Positions 20,510 through 29,158 are shown, counted from the stretch's first letter. The stretch is 64,000 nucleotides of DNA from a bacterium (GCA_040755755.1 JBFLZW010000033.1:165010-229009), one strand, 5' to 3'. Notes: generated from the letters alone by a model not told the origin. A program made the numbers and translations.

Positions 20510-20940
20510 TTTCGCTTCCCAAACACCAATACATCGAGCGTGAAACCGGCCGGATCAAAACGGAACGGCTCTGCGGCGACCGGCTGATCGGTGCGCTCTA
20601 CCTGACTGCACGGGAAAATTCCGCGGCTCTTTTCCGGGCGCTGACCGGCGGACGGATGTCCAGCCTGCAGAATGCCTCGATCCTCTTCGAGGAGCTTTTC
20701 GGGATAGATAAAACATCCTGGCTCAGGGCCTTCGAGGGAGGGGATTTTGCCATTTTTCGGCTGACTCCTGATAAGTATCACTATAACCATACTCCTGTGG
20801 CCGGAAAAATTGTGGACATTTACCCGATTGGCGGGGAGTATCACTCCTGCAATCCGACTGCGGTCACTGCTATTCCCGGGTTGAACAAGGGGGTTGATAG
20901 GGATACCCACCCCAAAAAGCTATCACACTTCCCCCCGTGA
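20506..20940 (+). CDS. phosphatidylserine decarboxylase-like protein, C-terminally truncated
   Basis: The 144-residue product has the N-terminal and middle features of phosphatidylserine decarboxylases: YIERETGRIKTE near the start and a central PDKYHYNHTPVAGKIVDIY followed by GGEYHSCNPTAV. The C-terminal part that should carry the self-cleaving (L)GS(T/S) site, which generates the pyruvoyl cofactor, is absent; the last 20 residues are unrelated and no other frame restores it. It therefore cannot be a normal decarboxylase. It overlaps the 807-aa gene by 4 bp. It could be a decayed gene or a non-catalytic domain working with the upstream protein. Confidence 0.65.
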   Translation: MISLPKHQYIERETGRIKTERLCGDRLIGALYLTARENSAALFRALTGGRMSSLQNASILFEELFGIDKTSWLRAFEGGDFAIFRLTPDKYHYNHTPVAGKIVDIYPIGGEYHSCNPTAVTAIPGLNKGVDRDTHPKKLSHFPP

Positions 20941-20956
20941 GGGCCTCCGGGCCCTC
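20939..20956 (+). terminator. GC-rich hairpin after the truncated decarboxylase
   Basis: GAGGGCC (20939-20945) and GGCCCTC (20950-20956) form a perfect 7-bp stem with a 4-nt loop right at the stop codon. No T-run follows, so it may be a pausing or Rho-assisted end rather than a classic intrinsic terminator. Confidence 0.4.
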
Positions 20957-20975
20957 CAGCCCCGGTGAAACCGTC

Positions 20976-21014
20976 CTAACGAATATTTAACAATAACTTC
21001 AAAATTATTTAACA
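20976..21014 (+). promoter_or_regulatory. Pho-box-like 11-bp direct repeats upstream of the ExbB/ExbD/TonB operon
   Basis: Hexamers CTAACG (20976), TTAACA (20987), TTCAAA (20998) and TTAACA (21009) are spaced exactly 11 bp, separated by A/T-rich 5-mers. TAATAT at 21023-21028 is placed like a -10 element just after the last repeat. The first gene starts at 21095. This is the clearest of the four arrays. Confidence 0.65.
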
Positions 21015-21094
21015 TTTCCCCTTTAATATTTATATGAATTTAGTCTTCATCTATTTCAACAAGTTGCCAAAAAGTTAAAAATTTTGGGGATTAG

Positions 21095-22906
21095 ATGCGC
21101 AAAAATCGAAACTACATACTCGCTTGGCTGTGTACTTTTATCTTGATGATGTTATTCATGCTTCTGGCCAAGATATCAACGGCATCAGCCTGGTGGCATG
21201 AGCAGTGGTTATACCGCAGGCAGATTGTTTTTGATACTTCCTCTGCAGGGATCGATCTCAGGGAAAATCCTGGCCCGGTGGTGATCCTCCTGAGGCTTCA
21301 TTCGGGCAATCTCGACTTTTCCCGGGTGAAAGAGAAAGGAGAGGATATTCGCTTTGTGAGCAGTAGTGATAAAACGCTCCTCAAACACCACTTCGACAGC
21401 TATGAACCGGTAGATGAGATTGCTCTTGTCTGGGTGCAGGTACCTGCGCTTTCGAGCGGGCCGGATGGAAACTTCATTTGGATGTACTATGGAAACAAAG
21501 CTGCCGAGGATAGTCAAGATACCAAGGGGACCTACGATGTGAATCAGGTGGCTGTGTACCATTTTGGAGAGACTGAAGGCCAGCCCAGGGACTGGACGGC
21601 TTATAATAACCCTGTATCAGGCTTCAGCGGTGGGCTGGGCTTACCTGCGGTAATTGGCAATGGGGTTTCCTTTAACGGTGTCTCCGATATGATAACCATC
21701 CCTCAATCACCCTCCCTGAACTTTTCCAATGGGTTCACCTTTTCCACCTGGATCAGGATCAACGCTCCGCAGCAGGATGCATATCTGTTTTCCCGAGAAG
21801 AGAAAGACCGGTCCCTGGTGATCGGCGTCAACCAGAGCAGGGTCTATTGCCGGCTGAGGGCCGACGGTCAAACGTCCGAGGTTGAATCGAATACGGATCT
21901 TCCTTCCGGGAGCTGGCATAATGTGGCAGTCTCGGTTGATCAAAACCGCAAAGCAGTTATCTACGTTGATGGTACCGAGACCGGTTCCGGGGATTTCCCA
22001 TCGGATTTGTCCGAATTGACCGGAAATCTTACCCTGGGAGGTTCAGCCAATGGCGGACATTTCCTCGCAGGTGATGTGGACGAGGTCCGGATATCCAACA
22101 TAGCAAGACCAGTGGCATCGATACGGCTGGCAGCCGTTAATCAGGGAGAAGGCAGCACATTCTGCTCCTATACGGAAGAGGAAAAAAACGAGGGACAGGG
22201 ATTCATCGCCAAGCTTGCAGAATATGGGGAATATACCAAGACGGTTATTCGATACACCACGCTCGATGGGTGGGCCATCAATATTACCCTGTTGATCATA
22301 CTTGCCCTGAGCTGGATTGTTTTGCTGGTTAAAACCCTCACGCTTTTCTTGGTGGAAAAAGAGAACAGGGTATTTCTGGAATCGTTCAGGCAGAATAACG
22401 ATATTCTTGCACTTCCGGAAGAAGATGCCGGTTTTCCAAATTCATCCCTGTACCAGGTTTACCGGGAAGGGAAGCGGGACTTGAAGGAACGCCTCGGGAA
22501 CCAGGCAACTCATCAGAAAAATAAAACCCTTCATCCCAAGGAACTCAGCTCGTTCAAAGCCAAGCTGGAAAAGGGGACTACCAGGGAGGAGCAGAAGCTC
22601 AACAGATGGCTGCTCATTTTAACCCTGGCCATCAGCGGAGGCCCTTTCCTCGGGCTTTTGGGTACGGTCTGGGGGATCATGAACACCTTTGCCGCTATGG
22701 CCCTGGCAGGTGAGGCAGATATCGTGGTTATCGCTCCGGGTATAGCCTCGGCACTGTCTACGACAGTCCTTGGGCTTATCGTCGGCATACCGGCCCTGTT
22801 CGGCTACAATTACCTGGTTGGAAAAATACGAAACATAACCGCTGACATGTATTTGTTCGTGGATGAACTTACCTGTAAAGTGGATGAAACCTATGGAGAG
22901 CAATAG
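21095..22906 (+). CDS. DUF2341-LamG-ExbB/TolQ chimeric proton-channel protein
   Basis: After an N-terminal hydrophobic segment (about 8-30) comes a DUF2341 domain (WWHEQWLYRRQIVF), then a concanavalin-like LamG domain at about 150-350 (FNGVSDMITIPQSPSLNFSNGFTFSTWIR ... DVDEVRISNIAR). The C-terminal 220 residues are a MotA/TolQ/ExbB proton channel: a transmembrane segment at about 395-415, a cytoplasmic loop, and the channel pair GPFLGLLGTVWGIMNTF and GIASALSTTVLGLIVGIPALFGYN. It forms the inner-membrane motor with ExbD and TonB downstream, with the LamG part in the periplasm. The fusion of a carbohydrate-binding-like domain to ExbB is known in some Gram-negatives but its purpose is not. Confidence 0.87.
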   Translation: MRKNRNYILAWLCTFILMMLFMLLAKISTASAWWHEQWLYRRQIVFDTSSAGIDLRENPGPVVILLRLHSGNLDFSRVKEKGEDIRFVSSSDKTLLKHHFDSYEPVDEIALVWVQVPALSSGPDGNFIWMYYGNKAAEDSQDTKGTYDVNQVAVYHFGETEGQPRDWTAYNNPVSGFSGGLGLPAVIGNGVSFNGVSDMITIPQSPSLNFSNGFTFSTWIRINAPQQDAYLFSREEKDRSLVIGVNQSRVYCRLRADGQTSEVESNTDLPSGSWHNVAVSVDQNRKAVIYVDGTETGSGDFPSDLSELTGNLTLGGSANGGHFLAGDVDEVRISNIARPVASIRLAAVNQGEGSTFCSYTEEEKNEGQGFIAKLAEYGEYTKTVIRYTTLDGWAINITLLIILALSWIVLLVKTLTLFLVEKENRVFLESFRQNNDILALPEEDAGFPNSSLYQVYREGKRDLKERLGNQATHQKNKTLHPKELSSFKAKLEKGTTREEQKLNRWLLILTLAISGGPFLGLLGTVWGIMNTFAAMALAGEADIVVIAPGIASALSTTVLGLIVGIPALFGYNYLVGKIRNITADMYLFVDELTCKVDETYGEQ

Positions 22907-22975
22907 CATGAAACCGAAGGAGAGCATGGAGATCAGGGAGAGCATGGAGACCTTGGAAACCAGGGAGACCAGGGT

Positions 22976-23383
22976 ATGAAAAGAAATATTTACCAGAGTG
23001 CAGCTTACACCGAGATTAATATAACACCCCTTATGGATCTGGCCTGGAATCTCCTGGTTGTCTTCATCGTGGCCATTACGGCTACCGTTCAGGGCATCAA
23101 GGTCAATCTGCCCAAAGCCAGCAGCACTCCGAGCATGGCCAAACCAAAGACCAAAGCGATCTCCATCACCGCCGAAGGCCGGATTTATCTCGATACCTTC
23201 CCGGTAACGATCGCTGATCTGGAGTCCAGATTGCGGCAGTATAAGGCTGCCGATCCTGATTTGCCGGTAATTATCAAGGGGGATGAAAAAATTGCCTATA
23301 AGCAGGTCGTAGAAGTCCTGGACCTTCTGGCCAGGCTCGAGATCAATCAATTAGGGCTTGTGACCCAAAAACTCGTTAAATAA
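22976..23383 (+). CDS. exbD: ExbD/TolR-type biopolymer transport protein
   Basis: A 135-residue protein with one N-terminal transmembrane segment carrying the essential Asp (D21 in TPLMDLAWNLLVVF). A periplasmic domain follows with KAISITAEGRIYLD and VIIKGDEKIAYKQVVEVLD, as in ExbD/TolR. With the ExbB-like protein it converts proton flow into force on TonB. It lies 69 bp after that gene. The intervening 22907-22975 holds short near-repeats of GGAGA/GAGCATGGAGA type and no gene. Confidence 0.9.
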   Translation: MKRNIYQSAAYTEINITPLMDLAWNLLVVFIVAITATVQGIKVNLPKASSTPSMAKPKTKAISITAEGRIYLDTFPVTIADLESRLRQYKAADPDLPVIIKGDEKIAYKQVVEVLDLLARLEINQLGLVTQKLVK

Positions 23384-23437
23384 CCCCGGCAGGACACTAT
23401 TAACCGCAGTTATATTTTACCGGAGGATAACGCCCTT

Positions 23438-24145
23438 ATGGTCCAAAGCAAGCAAAAGCCCCTGCAGTCGTCAGTAGTTGGAATTGCTGCCAGCATCGTT
23501 TTTCTCATCCTTATCGGCTTGATTATTTTCGCTGTCAGATCGATCGATTACGGGCCGACGAGAAAGCGTCAGGTTCAGACAGTCCATCTGATGCGAGATG
23601 ATCCACCGCCGCAACCCAAGCCCGTAGAAAAGCCGCCTGAGCCGGTAATCGAGCAGCCCCAGGAGGTCATAGAACAGCCGCCGGAAACGCCGCCTCCCGA
23701 TCAGACCGCCGAGGATCAGTCACAGAATGATCAGACTGCCAGGGATAACCTCGGAGTGGATGCCGAGGGCGGAGCGGGAGCGGATGGATTCGGTCTGGTG
23801 GGGAAAAAAGGAGGAAGACCCCTGCTGATCGGTGGAGATGGTTCCAGCGGCGGGGGATGCTCACCGTTGAGGAAGTATGCCTGGTATACCAGGAAAATCG
23901 AGATGGAAATCAAGAAGCGGCTGATGTTCCAGGGAAATAACCTTCCTTCCGACGATCTTCATGTGCTGGTTAAAATTACCCTGGATGAGCAGGGAAGTAT
24001 CACTGACTATTCGATTTACGATTCATCCGGCAATGACCGGCTGGATGAGGCAGTGGAACTGGCTATGAAGCAGACTCAATCGGTCAGTGAACCGCCGCCG
24101 GAAGGTATGCCGCGGACAGTCAAGCTGCGGATATCCCTCGGATAA
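23438..24145 (+). CDS. TonB-like energy transducer
   Basis: A 235-residue protein with an N-terminal membrane anchor (SVVGIAASIVFLILIGLIIFAV). A proline/glutamate-rich periplasmic stretch at about 50-95 has repeated PPE/QP units. A C-terminal TonB/TolA fold begins about 145 (YTRKIEMEIKKRL ... LVKITLDEQGSITDYSIYDSSGNDRLDEAV). It would link the ExbB/ExbD motor to an outer-membrane receptor. No TonB-dependent receptor gene is in the window. A Gly-rich patch (GGDGSSGGG) separates the two parts. Confidence 0.83.
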   Translation: MVQSKQKPLQSSVVGIAASIVFLILIGLIIFAVRSIDYGPTRKRQVQTVHLMRDDPPPQPKPVEKPPEPVIEQPQEVIEQPPETPPPDQTAEDQSQNDQTARDNLGVDAEGGAGADGFGLVGKKGGRPLLIGGDGSSGGGCSPLRKYAWYTRKIEMEIKKRLMFQGNNLPSDDLHVLVKITLDEQGSITDYSIYDSSGNDRLDEAVELAMKQTQSVSEPPPEGMPRTVKLRISLG

Positions 24146-24259
24146 GCGGGGCAGGAGGCAGGAAAATGGATGACAGAAGGGTGTCTGGAAAATCCTGCCA
24201 GAGGGCGGGGTTTTTCAGATACACTCTCGCTTCTTATTTGCCAGAACCGGAGAAAGTAT

Positions 24260-24991
24260 ATGAATAAAACCAGAATAGCGACCAAACTCGTCAATATCAT
24301 CCTGGTGATCAGTCTCGGAGCAACGGCTGTTTTGTGGTGCAGCCATATCAGGCTTACCCGGAATCAAAAGTTCCTGGAGGAGAAGCTACGGGAAGCTGAT
24401 AGCCGGATGACTTTCCTGAAAAAGAAAAGAGTTGAGGAGGGCAGGGTTTTGCAGACCCGGCAATTGCGGGAAAGATCCACCCTGGCCGGGCAGGTGCAGT
24501 CTGCTGAGGCACAGGTTGAAGCGCTTCGGAAAGAAAAAGAGCAATTAGCCCAGAAGTATGCGTCCCTGCTGGGTCTGAAAAAAAGGGTCGATCGCGATAT
24601 TCAGGCACTTGCCTGTAGATTTGAAGAAGTTTCGGAAGGCTGGGAAAAGACCAAAAAGGAACTGGCTGTCATGACTCTTCGGTGCCGGGAGGCCGATACG
24701 AAGGCAACCCGGCTGGTAAAGGAAAAGCAGGATATCGAGAAGACCCTGAATTCGAAGCTTGAAAAAGTGAATAAAGAATTTGCCCAGTGTGAATCCCATA
24801 ACGCCAGACTTTGCCTGATTGCCGATGAGCTGATGGAGCGATACCAGTCGAAAGGGGTTGTTAACGCTCTGTTGCAGAAGGAGCCCTTCACTCAGTTTAA
24901 AAAAGCCGAGTTGGAGGAGCTTATGCAGGAATACCGGGAAAAAGTCAATCAGCAGAAGCTGCACACTGCATCCAGCCAACCAAAACCTTAA
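24260..24991 (+). CDS. membrane-anchored coiled-coil protein of the TonB operon
   Basis: Start ATG 24260 is chosen because a CGGAGAAAG ribosome site precedes it; the frame is open 90 bp further upstream. The product of about 243 residues has one N-terminal transmembrane segment (IILVISLGATAVLWCSHI), then a long heptad-rich coiled coil with many Lys/Glu/Arg and leucines over about residues 35-200. I do not recognise a family. Its place as the last gene after exbB-exbD-tonB suggests a periplasmic spacer or scaffold for the transducer complex, which is inference from context. Confidence 0.72.
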   Translation: MNKTRIATKLVNIILVISLGATAVLWCSHIRLTRNQKFLEEKLREADSRMTFLKKKRVEEGRVLQTRQLRERSTLAGQVQSAEAQVEALRKEKEQLAQKYASLLGLKKRVDRDIQALACRFEEVSEGWEKTKKELAVMTLRCREADTKATRLVKEKQDIEKTLNSKLEKVNKEFAQCESHNARLCLIADELMERYQSKGVVNALLQKEPFTQFKKAELEELMQEYREKVNQQKLHTASSQPKP

Positions 24992-25731
24992 CCTTTGTCT
25001 CATCACAACTGCCGGAATCCGAAAAGCGATTCTCATTTGCAGGTACTATATAGAAAGAAAACGACAAAGACAAAGGACACCACAGAGACATAGAGACACA
25101 GAGGTACACAGAGGAAAACGGAGGGAGATAGAGAGGAACAGATGAACACAGAGAAAAGCAGAGAGCAAGGTATCTCCCGATTATTTCGGTACCCAAGACG
25201 GATTCTACCATTCACCCCTACCTAACCTGAATGGCTCTTACAGAAGCCAAGTCGGTACTCATCCCCTGCGGCGGCAGCCGCTTTGGATTGCGGTGGCACG
25301 ACACCGCTTTCCTGGGCGTGGATAGAGCAGGCATGTGATGCCCCAGGACAGGGGCAGTATTCCAGAATGTGCGGTATGCCGGTATGGCAGCATTGCCAGG
25401 ATGTCTCTCCTTCCTCTTGAGGAGCCAGGACGCCAATATATCCCCTCTCCCCCGTGGGGGCGAGGGAGAAAAACACTGCCTGGTGCTCAATGCTCTGGGC
25501 GGAAGTGGAGAAATTTCCCCATGAGAGCAGAAAAAGTAAAACTGTCCGCCCCTGAAACCCTTTGGGGGGAGAGGGCTAGGGTGAGGGGGGCGCGGTTGAG
25601 GCAAACCGGCCGGGTAATCCCCTGCTGTATTTACTGAGCAATAGAATCACTGCGTACTTCAGTGGTTAATTTCTGTAGCTTGCTCAACCGAAAACCGCTC
25701 CAGGATAAGGTCCATGTCCGCGCGATCAATC
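24992..25731. other. long intergenic region without a gene
   Basis: No supported gene lies between the coiled-coil gene and the Pho-box array before pstS. The stretch holds low-complexity 'cacagagacacagagg'-type repeats (25075-25150), a GC-rich hairpin of CCCTCTCCCCC/GGGGGCGAGGG type at about 25441-25467, and a related G-rich stretch at 25551-25590. These are common intergenic repeat sequences in such genomes; a similar piece occurs at about 45219-45256. Open frames across it have repeat-derived, proline/arginine-rich translations and are not believable. Confidence 0.7.
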
Positions 25732-25770
25732 CTAACGAAATTCTTACAAAATTTTAACGATTGACTAATC
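25732..25770 (+). promoter_or_regulatory. Pho-box-like 11-bp direct repeats upstream of pstS
   Basis: Hexamers CTAACG (25732), CTTACA (25743), TTAACG (25754) and CTAATC (25765) have exact 11-bp spacing with AAATT-type spacers. TATCAT near 25777-25782 is a -10 candidate. The downstream gene is a phosphate-binding protein and a PhoB-like regulator follows, which supports reading these arrays as Pho boxes. Confidence 0.65.
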
Positions 25771-25936
25771 AGTGTTGGGTATCATTAATTTAGTTAACTG
25801 AAACATTTGGTGAGATCTCTCCATATATCCGTGCTCTGAACAGAGCTTTACCTGTTGTCTGACACAACACCGGCAATAAGGACGTGAATTCGTACAGTAA
25901 AGTAAGAAAAGTCATAATTCTAAGGAGAAGGAAAAA

Positions 25937-26995
25937 ATGAATACCATGAAAGTCAGGACTTATCTGCTGAGTTTTCTGCTATCTGCATTTCTCGTGATCT
26001 GTGCCTTTGCACCCCGGGTTGAATCCTTGACCATTAACGGGGCGGGAGCATCGTTCCCGTATCCCATTTACGCTCAATGGGCACACACGTATGAGCAAAC
26101 AAGCGGCCAGAAACTCAACTACCAATCCATCGGTTCGGGGGGAGGCATAGCTCAGATCAAGGCTAAAACTGTAGACTTTGGCGCTTCGGATGCTCCGCTC
26201 AAGAAAGAAGAGCTGGATGCAAGCGGCCTGATCCAATTCCCCATGATCATGGGAGGAGTTGTGCCGGTTGTCAATATCAAGGGAGTGAAGGCAGGAGAGA
26301 TGAAGCTCACCCCGCAGCTTTTGAGTGACATCTTCCTGGGCACGATAACCAGGTGGAATGACCGGGCTGTCAAGGCGGTCAACCCCGGACTGAAACTCCC
26401 CGATAAAACCATTACCGTAGTACACCGGGCGGACGGATCGGGAACTACCTGGATTTTCACCAATTACCTGGATAAGGTCTCGGCGCAATGGCATGAAAAA
26501 GTTGGAACCGACAAGGCTGTTGCCTGGCCTGTCGGCGTGGGTGGCAAAGGGAATGAAGGTGTGGCCGCTTATGTGCAGCGCATCGACGGATCGATCGGAT
26601 ACGTCGAATTTGCCTATGCTCTGGAGAACAAAATGGCCCACGCGCTGCTGAAGAACAAGGCCGGCAAATTCGTTGAGCCAACGATCGAGACTTTCCAGGC
26701 TGCCGCAGCCAACGCCGACTGGGAGCATGCTCCCGGCTTCTATCTGGTCCTGACCGACCAGGCCGGTGAAAACAGTTGGCCGATTACCGGCGCATCCTTT
26801 ATCCTCGTTTACCGCGAGCAGGCAGAGGCAGAAAGAGCCAAGGGTATGCTCAAATTTTTTGACTGGTGCTACCAGAATGGAACGAAAGAAGCACAAGACC
26901 TCCAGTATGTGCCAATGCCCCAGAATGTGGTTAAACTTGTGGAATCTACATGGAGCAAAGAAATAAAGGCCGCAGGTCAGCCTGTCTGGCCGTAA
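25937..26995 (+). CDS. pstS: PstS phosphate-binding protein (Pho-box copy)
   Basis: A 352-residue periplasmic binding protein with a Sec signal peptide (TYLLSFLLSAFLVICAFAPRVES). Phosphate-site motifs are NGAGASFPYPIYAQW, NYQSIGSGGGIAQI, FGASDAPL, HRADGSGTTWIFTNYL and GVGGKGNEGVA. It binds inorganic phosphate for the ABC importer PstCAB, which is not in the window. GGAGAAGG precedes ATG 25937. It is clearly paralogous to the pstS at 12548-13591 but more typical in its motifs. A Pho-box-like array lies about 170 bp upstream, leaving a long 5' leader. Confidence 0.93.
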   Translation: MNTMKVRTYLLSFLLSAFLVICAFAPRVESLTINGAGASFPYPIYAQWAHTYEQTSGQKLNYQSIGSGGGIAQIKAKTVDFGASDAPLKKEELDASGLIQFPMIMGGVVPVVNIKGVKAGEMKLTPQLLSDIFLGTITRWNDRAVKAVNPGLKLPDKTITVVHRADGSGTTWIFTNYLDKVSAQWHEKVGTDKAVAWPVGVGGKGNEGVAAYVQRIDGSIGYVEFAYALENKMAHALLKNKAGKFVEPTIETFQAAAANADWEHAPGFYLVLTDQAGENSWPITGASFILVYREQAEAERAKGMLKFFDWCYQNGTKEAQDLQYVPMPQNVVKLVESTWSKEIKAAGQPVWP

Positions 26996-27044
26996 GGGTT
27001 GAGAGAGCATAAGAGCGGCAGGAATCAGAAAAGATTACAGATAT

Positions 27045-27080
27045 CCGGGCAAGAGAGAGTAAATCCTCCCCCTTGCCCGG
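27045..27080 (+). terminator. probable terminator hairpin after pstS
   Basis: CCGGGCAAG (27045-27053) and CTTGCCCGG (27072-27080) form a perfect 9-bp stem with an 18-nt loop. They are followed by AATTTATTATG, a weak T-rich tail. It separates pstS from the regulator gene. Confidence 0.5.
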
Positions 27081-27200
27081 AATTTATTATGATTTCAGCG
27101 ACTCACCCTTCATCAGCGTCATAGCCAGGGATGTCTTTTGGATGGTATCGCCAGGAGGAGAACAATTCTGTTTGACCATCAGGAAAGGAGGTTGCGCATC

Positions 27201-27887
27201 ATGGCCAAAGGCAGGATTCTGGTCATTGATGATGAAGAGGACATATTGGAGGTGGTAAGATACAACCTGGTCAGGGAAGGGTACTTCGTGGAATTGGCTA
27301 CCTGCGGTGAAGAAGCACTGACCAAAGCCAGATCAGAACTTCCCGACCTTGTCGTCCTTGATCTTATGCTGCCGGGAGTAGATGGCCTTGAGGTTTGCCG
27401 AACTTTAAAAAATAATGTCACGACCTCTCATATCCCTGTCATCATGCTATCAGCAAAAGGGGACGATGTTGACATCGTGTCTGGCTTTGAGCTTGGCGCT
27501 GACGATTATATGACCAAGCCTTTCAGTCCCAAAGTGCTGATAGCCAGAATCAGAGCAGCCTTGCGAAAGCGCAGGAAGGGTGATCAGGCAGATGCTTTGA
27601 CCATGGTCATCCATAACCTGGTTATTCATCCCGCCCGCCATCAGGTGCTGGTGAACGGAAAAGCCGTAGAGCTCACAGCCACCGAGTTCAATATCTTGTG
27701 CCTCCTGACTCGCAAACCTGGGTGGGTTTTCACCCGTAACCAGATTATCAACGCTATCAAGGGAGATGATTATGCAGTCACGGACCGATCCGTTGATGTG
27801 CAGATCGCCGGATTGCGAAAGAAACTGGGCGTCGCAGGCGAGTATATTGAAACCGTACGAGGGGTTGGCTACAGGCTTAAAGAATAG
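27201..27887 (+). CDS. PhoB-like OmpR-family response regulator
   Basis: A 228-residue regulator. The receiver has the acidic pair DDEED, phospho-Asp in DLVVLDLMLPGVDGLEVC, and the Lys in YMTKPFSPKVL. The C-terminal winged helix of the OmpR/PhoB type has VELTATEFNILCLLTRKPGWVFTRNQII, VTDRSVDVQIAGLRKKLG and ETVRGVGYRLKE. Start ATG 27201 follows AAAGGAGG; an upstream open frame to 27138 has no such site. It sits just downstream of pstS with no histidine kinase partner adjacent. It is the best candidate to bind the 11-bp-periodic arrays in this window. Confidence 0.9.
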   Translation: MAKGRILVIDDEEDILEVVRYNLVREGYFVELATCGEEALTKARSELPDLVVLDLMLPGVDGLEVCRTLKNNVTTSHIPVIMLSAKGDDVDIVSGFELGADDYMTKPFSPKVLIARIRAALRKRRKGDQADALTMVIHNLVIHPARHQVLVNGKAVELTATEFNILCLLTRKPGWVFTRNQIINAIKGDDYAVTDRSVDVQIAGLRKKLGVAGEYIETVRGVGYRLKE

Positions 27888-27943
27888 GTTTCATGCAGGC
27901 TTATGATAAAGACTACCTGTGCCCCTTCAGGGACGGATCATAA

Positions 27944-28055
27944 GTAACTATTCAGGTTCAAAGGGGCGAAGGCAGAGGCACAAAGCTGCCTCTTATCTTC
28001 TTTACCCCCGGTTCTGTGCTTTTGTCTCTTTATGCCTTTGTGCCTGAGTAGTTAC
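27944..28055. mobile_element. palindromic miniature element with IS66-like ends (copy A)
   Basis: The element begins GTAACTATTCAGG and ends CCTGAGTAGTTAC, with a largely self-complementary interior (GGCACAAAG near the centre and CCTTTGTGCC on the right). The ends match the GTAACTACTCAG sequence beside the IS66 transposase remnant at 63505. Flanking 8-mers are GATCATAA on the left and GATCATGA on the right, a 7/8 match as expected for an IS66-type 8-bp target duplication. Confidence 0.6.
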
Positions 28056-28151
28056 GATCATGATTCATAAGGATAGTTGAGCTCAGTAAGTAACCTGGCT
28101 CAATGGGAAAACATGTCATTTTGAGAAAGAGAGTATAAGGAGGAAATTATT

Positions 28152-28430
28152 ATGGCCTTACTTGATGGATTGTCCGGACGGTGGGGACAAACAATTTTTA
28201 TCGGGGTGGCAGTCGGTCTGGCTACCCCTGTCATTATGCCTATTTTGTGGTCTGTAGCCCGCCCTTTGGCTAAATCGGTAATCAAAGAAGGGCTCATTAT
28301 CAGTGACAAGGTAAAGGAAATCACTGCTGAGGCTCGTGAGCAATTGGGCGATCTCGTTGCAGAGGTAAAGGCCGAGAGAGCGGATACGACTCCTGCTGGT
28401 GCGCAACTGAGCTCAGCTCAAGAAGGTTAA
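28152..28430 (+). CDS. DUF5132 small membrane-associated protein
   Basis: A 92-residue protein with one glycine-rich hydrophobic segment (TIFIGVAVGLATPVIMPILW, residues about 14-33) and an amphipathic, charged C-terminal helix. It resembles DUF5132 proteins, which often lie beside HMA-domain proteins and P-type ATPases, as here. The function is unknown; a partner or regulator of the ATPase is plausible. GGAGG precedes ATG 28152. Palindromic miniature elements flank it on both sides. Confidence 0.75.
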   Translation: MALLDGLSGRWGQTIFIGVAVGLATPVIMPILWSVARPLAKSVIKEGLIISDKVKEITAEAREQLGDLVAEVKAERADTTPAGAQLSSAQEG

Positions 28431-28461
28431 TCCAAACTTTAACTTGTATAAGGGGATTTGC

Positions 28462-28570
28462 GTAACTACTCAGGTACAAAGGGACAAAGGAACAAAGGGG
28501 GCAAAGGCACAGAGGCACAAAGTTACCTTCGCCTAGTTGTGCCTTTGCCCCCTGAACCTTGAATAGTTAG
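28462..28570. mobile_element. palindromic miniature element with IS66-like ends (copy B)
   Basis: It starts GTAACTACTCAGGTACAAAG and ends with a mutated counterpart (CCTTGAATAGTTAG). The interior is rich in GGCACAAAG/CTTTGCC complementarity. The flanking 8-mers are not convincing as a target duplication, so this is an older copy than A. Confidence 0.5.
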
Positions 28571-28630
28571 GGTATTTTTCATGACATGATACGATTATCT
28601 CGTGGGAAACCAAATAAGGAGCCTAAAGAA

Positions 28631-29158
28631 ATGAATCCGGGTAACGTGAGGATTATTCATGCCATCCCCGGCAGGGTACGGATAAGAATCCTGAAAATAA
28701 AGAATAATCCAGCCTTGGCCGCTGAAATCAGAGAAAAGTTTTCAGTCATAGATGGAATGAAACAGGTGGAGGCAAACCCAGTAACCGGCAGTATACTGAT
28801 TCATTATGATCCGGGGATAATTCACTCTCTTCACTCTTTAGGCTCCCTTTGGGAGGTCTTTTCCGAATTTTTCCCTGAACTGACATTACCGGAGTGCCAG
28901 ACCCTTTTTATTTCCCGGAGCGAAGCCTTTGGCCAGGCAGTATCTTCGCAGGACAGAATTGCCGGGATCTTCGGGAAATTCGATACCACGGTGAAAGAAG
29001 CCAGCGGCTTGAGCCTGAAAACCATCTTCCCTCTGGCTCTCTTCATACTTGGCGTCCGCCAGCTCCTGGTATCTCAGGACACTCCTCTCCCAAACTGGTA
29101 TGATTTTCTCTGGTTTTCCTTCAGCGCTTTCTTCCTGTTAAATAAGCCAACTAAATAA
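28631..29158 (+). CDS. HMA_2-type protein without CxxC
   Basis: The product of about 175 residues begins with a ferredoxin-like fold of the HMA type: VRIIHAIPGRVRIRI, then VEANPVTGSILIHYDPG. The metal-binding CxxC of classical HMA domains is absent, as is typical of the HMA_2 group, where PGRxR replaces it. A C-terminal hydrophobic stretch (LKTIFPLALFILGVRQLLV and WYDFLWFSFSAFFLL) suggests membrane attachment. ATG 28631 is preferred to upstream starts because GGAG lies just before it. It precedes a P-type ATPase with the same N-terminal domain type, so a shared role is likely. Confidence 0.78.
   Translation: MNPGNVRIIHAIPGRVRIRILKIKNNPALAAEIREKFSVIDGMKQVEANPVTGSILIHYDPGIIHSLHSLGSLWEVFSEFFPELTLPECQTLFISRSEAFGQAVSSQDRIAGIFGKFDTTVKEASGLSLKTIFPLALFILGVRQLLVSQDTPLPNWYDFLWFSFSAFFLLNKPTK

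Noticed and set aside
20941..21094. Frameshifted continuation of the phosphatidylserine decarboxylase
   Set aside because: No frame downstream restores the expected C-terminal motifs; the region holds a hairpin and an operator-like array instead.
25218..25604. 128-codon minus-strand frame in the pstS upstream region
   Set aside because: Proline/arginine-rich translation of common intergenic GC-rich repeats; no ribosome site or conserved look.
25979..27010. 343-codon minus-strand frame opposite pstS
   Set aside because: Shadow of a gene with clear PstS motifs; the antisense translation shows no family features.
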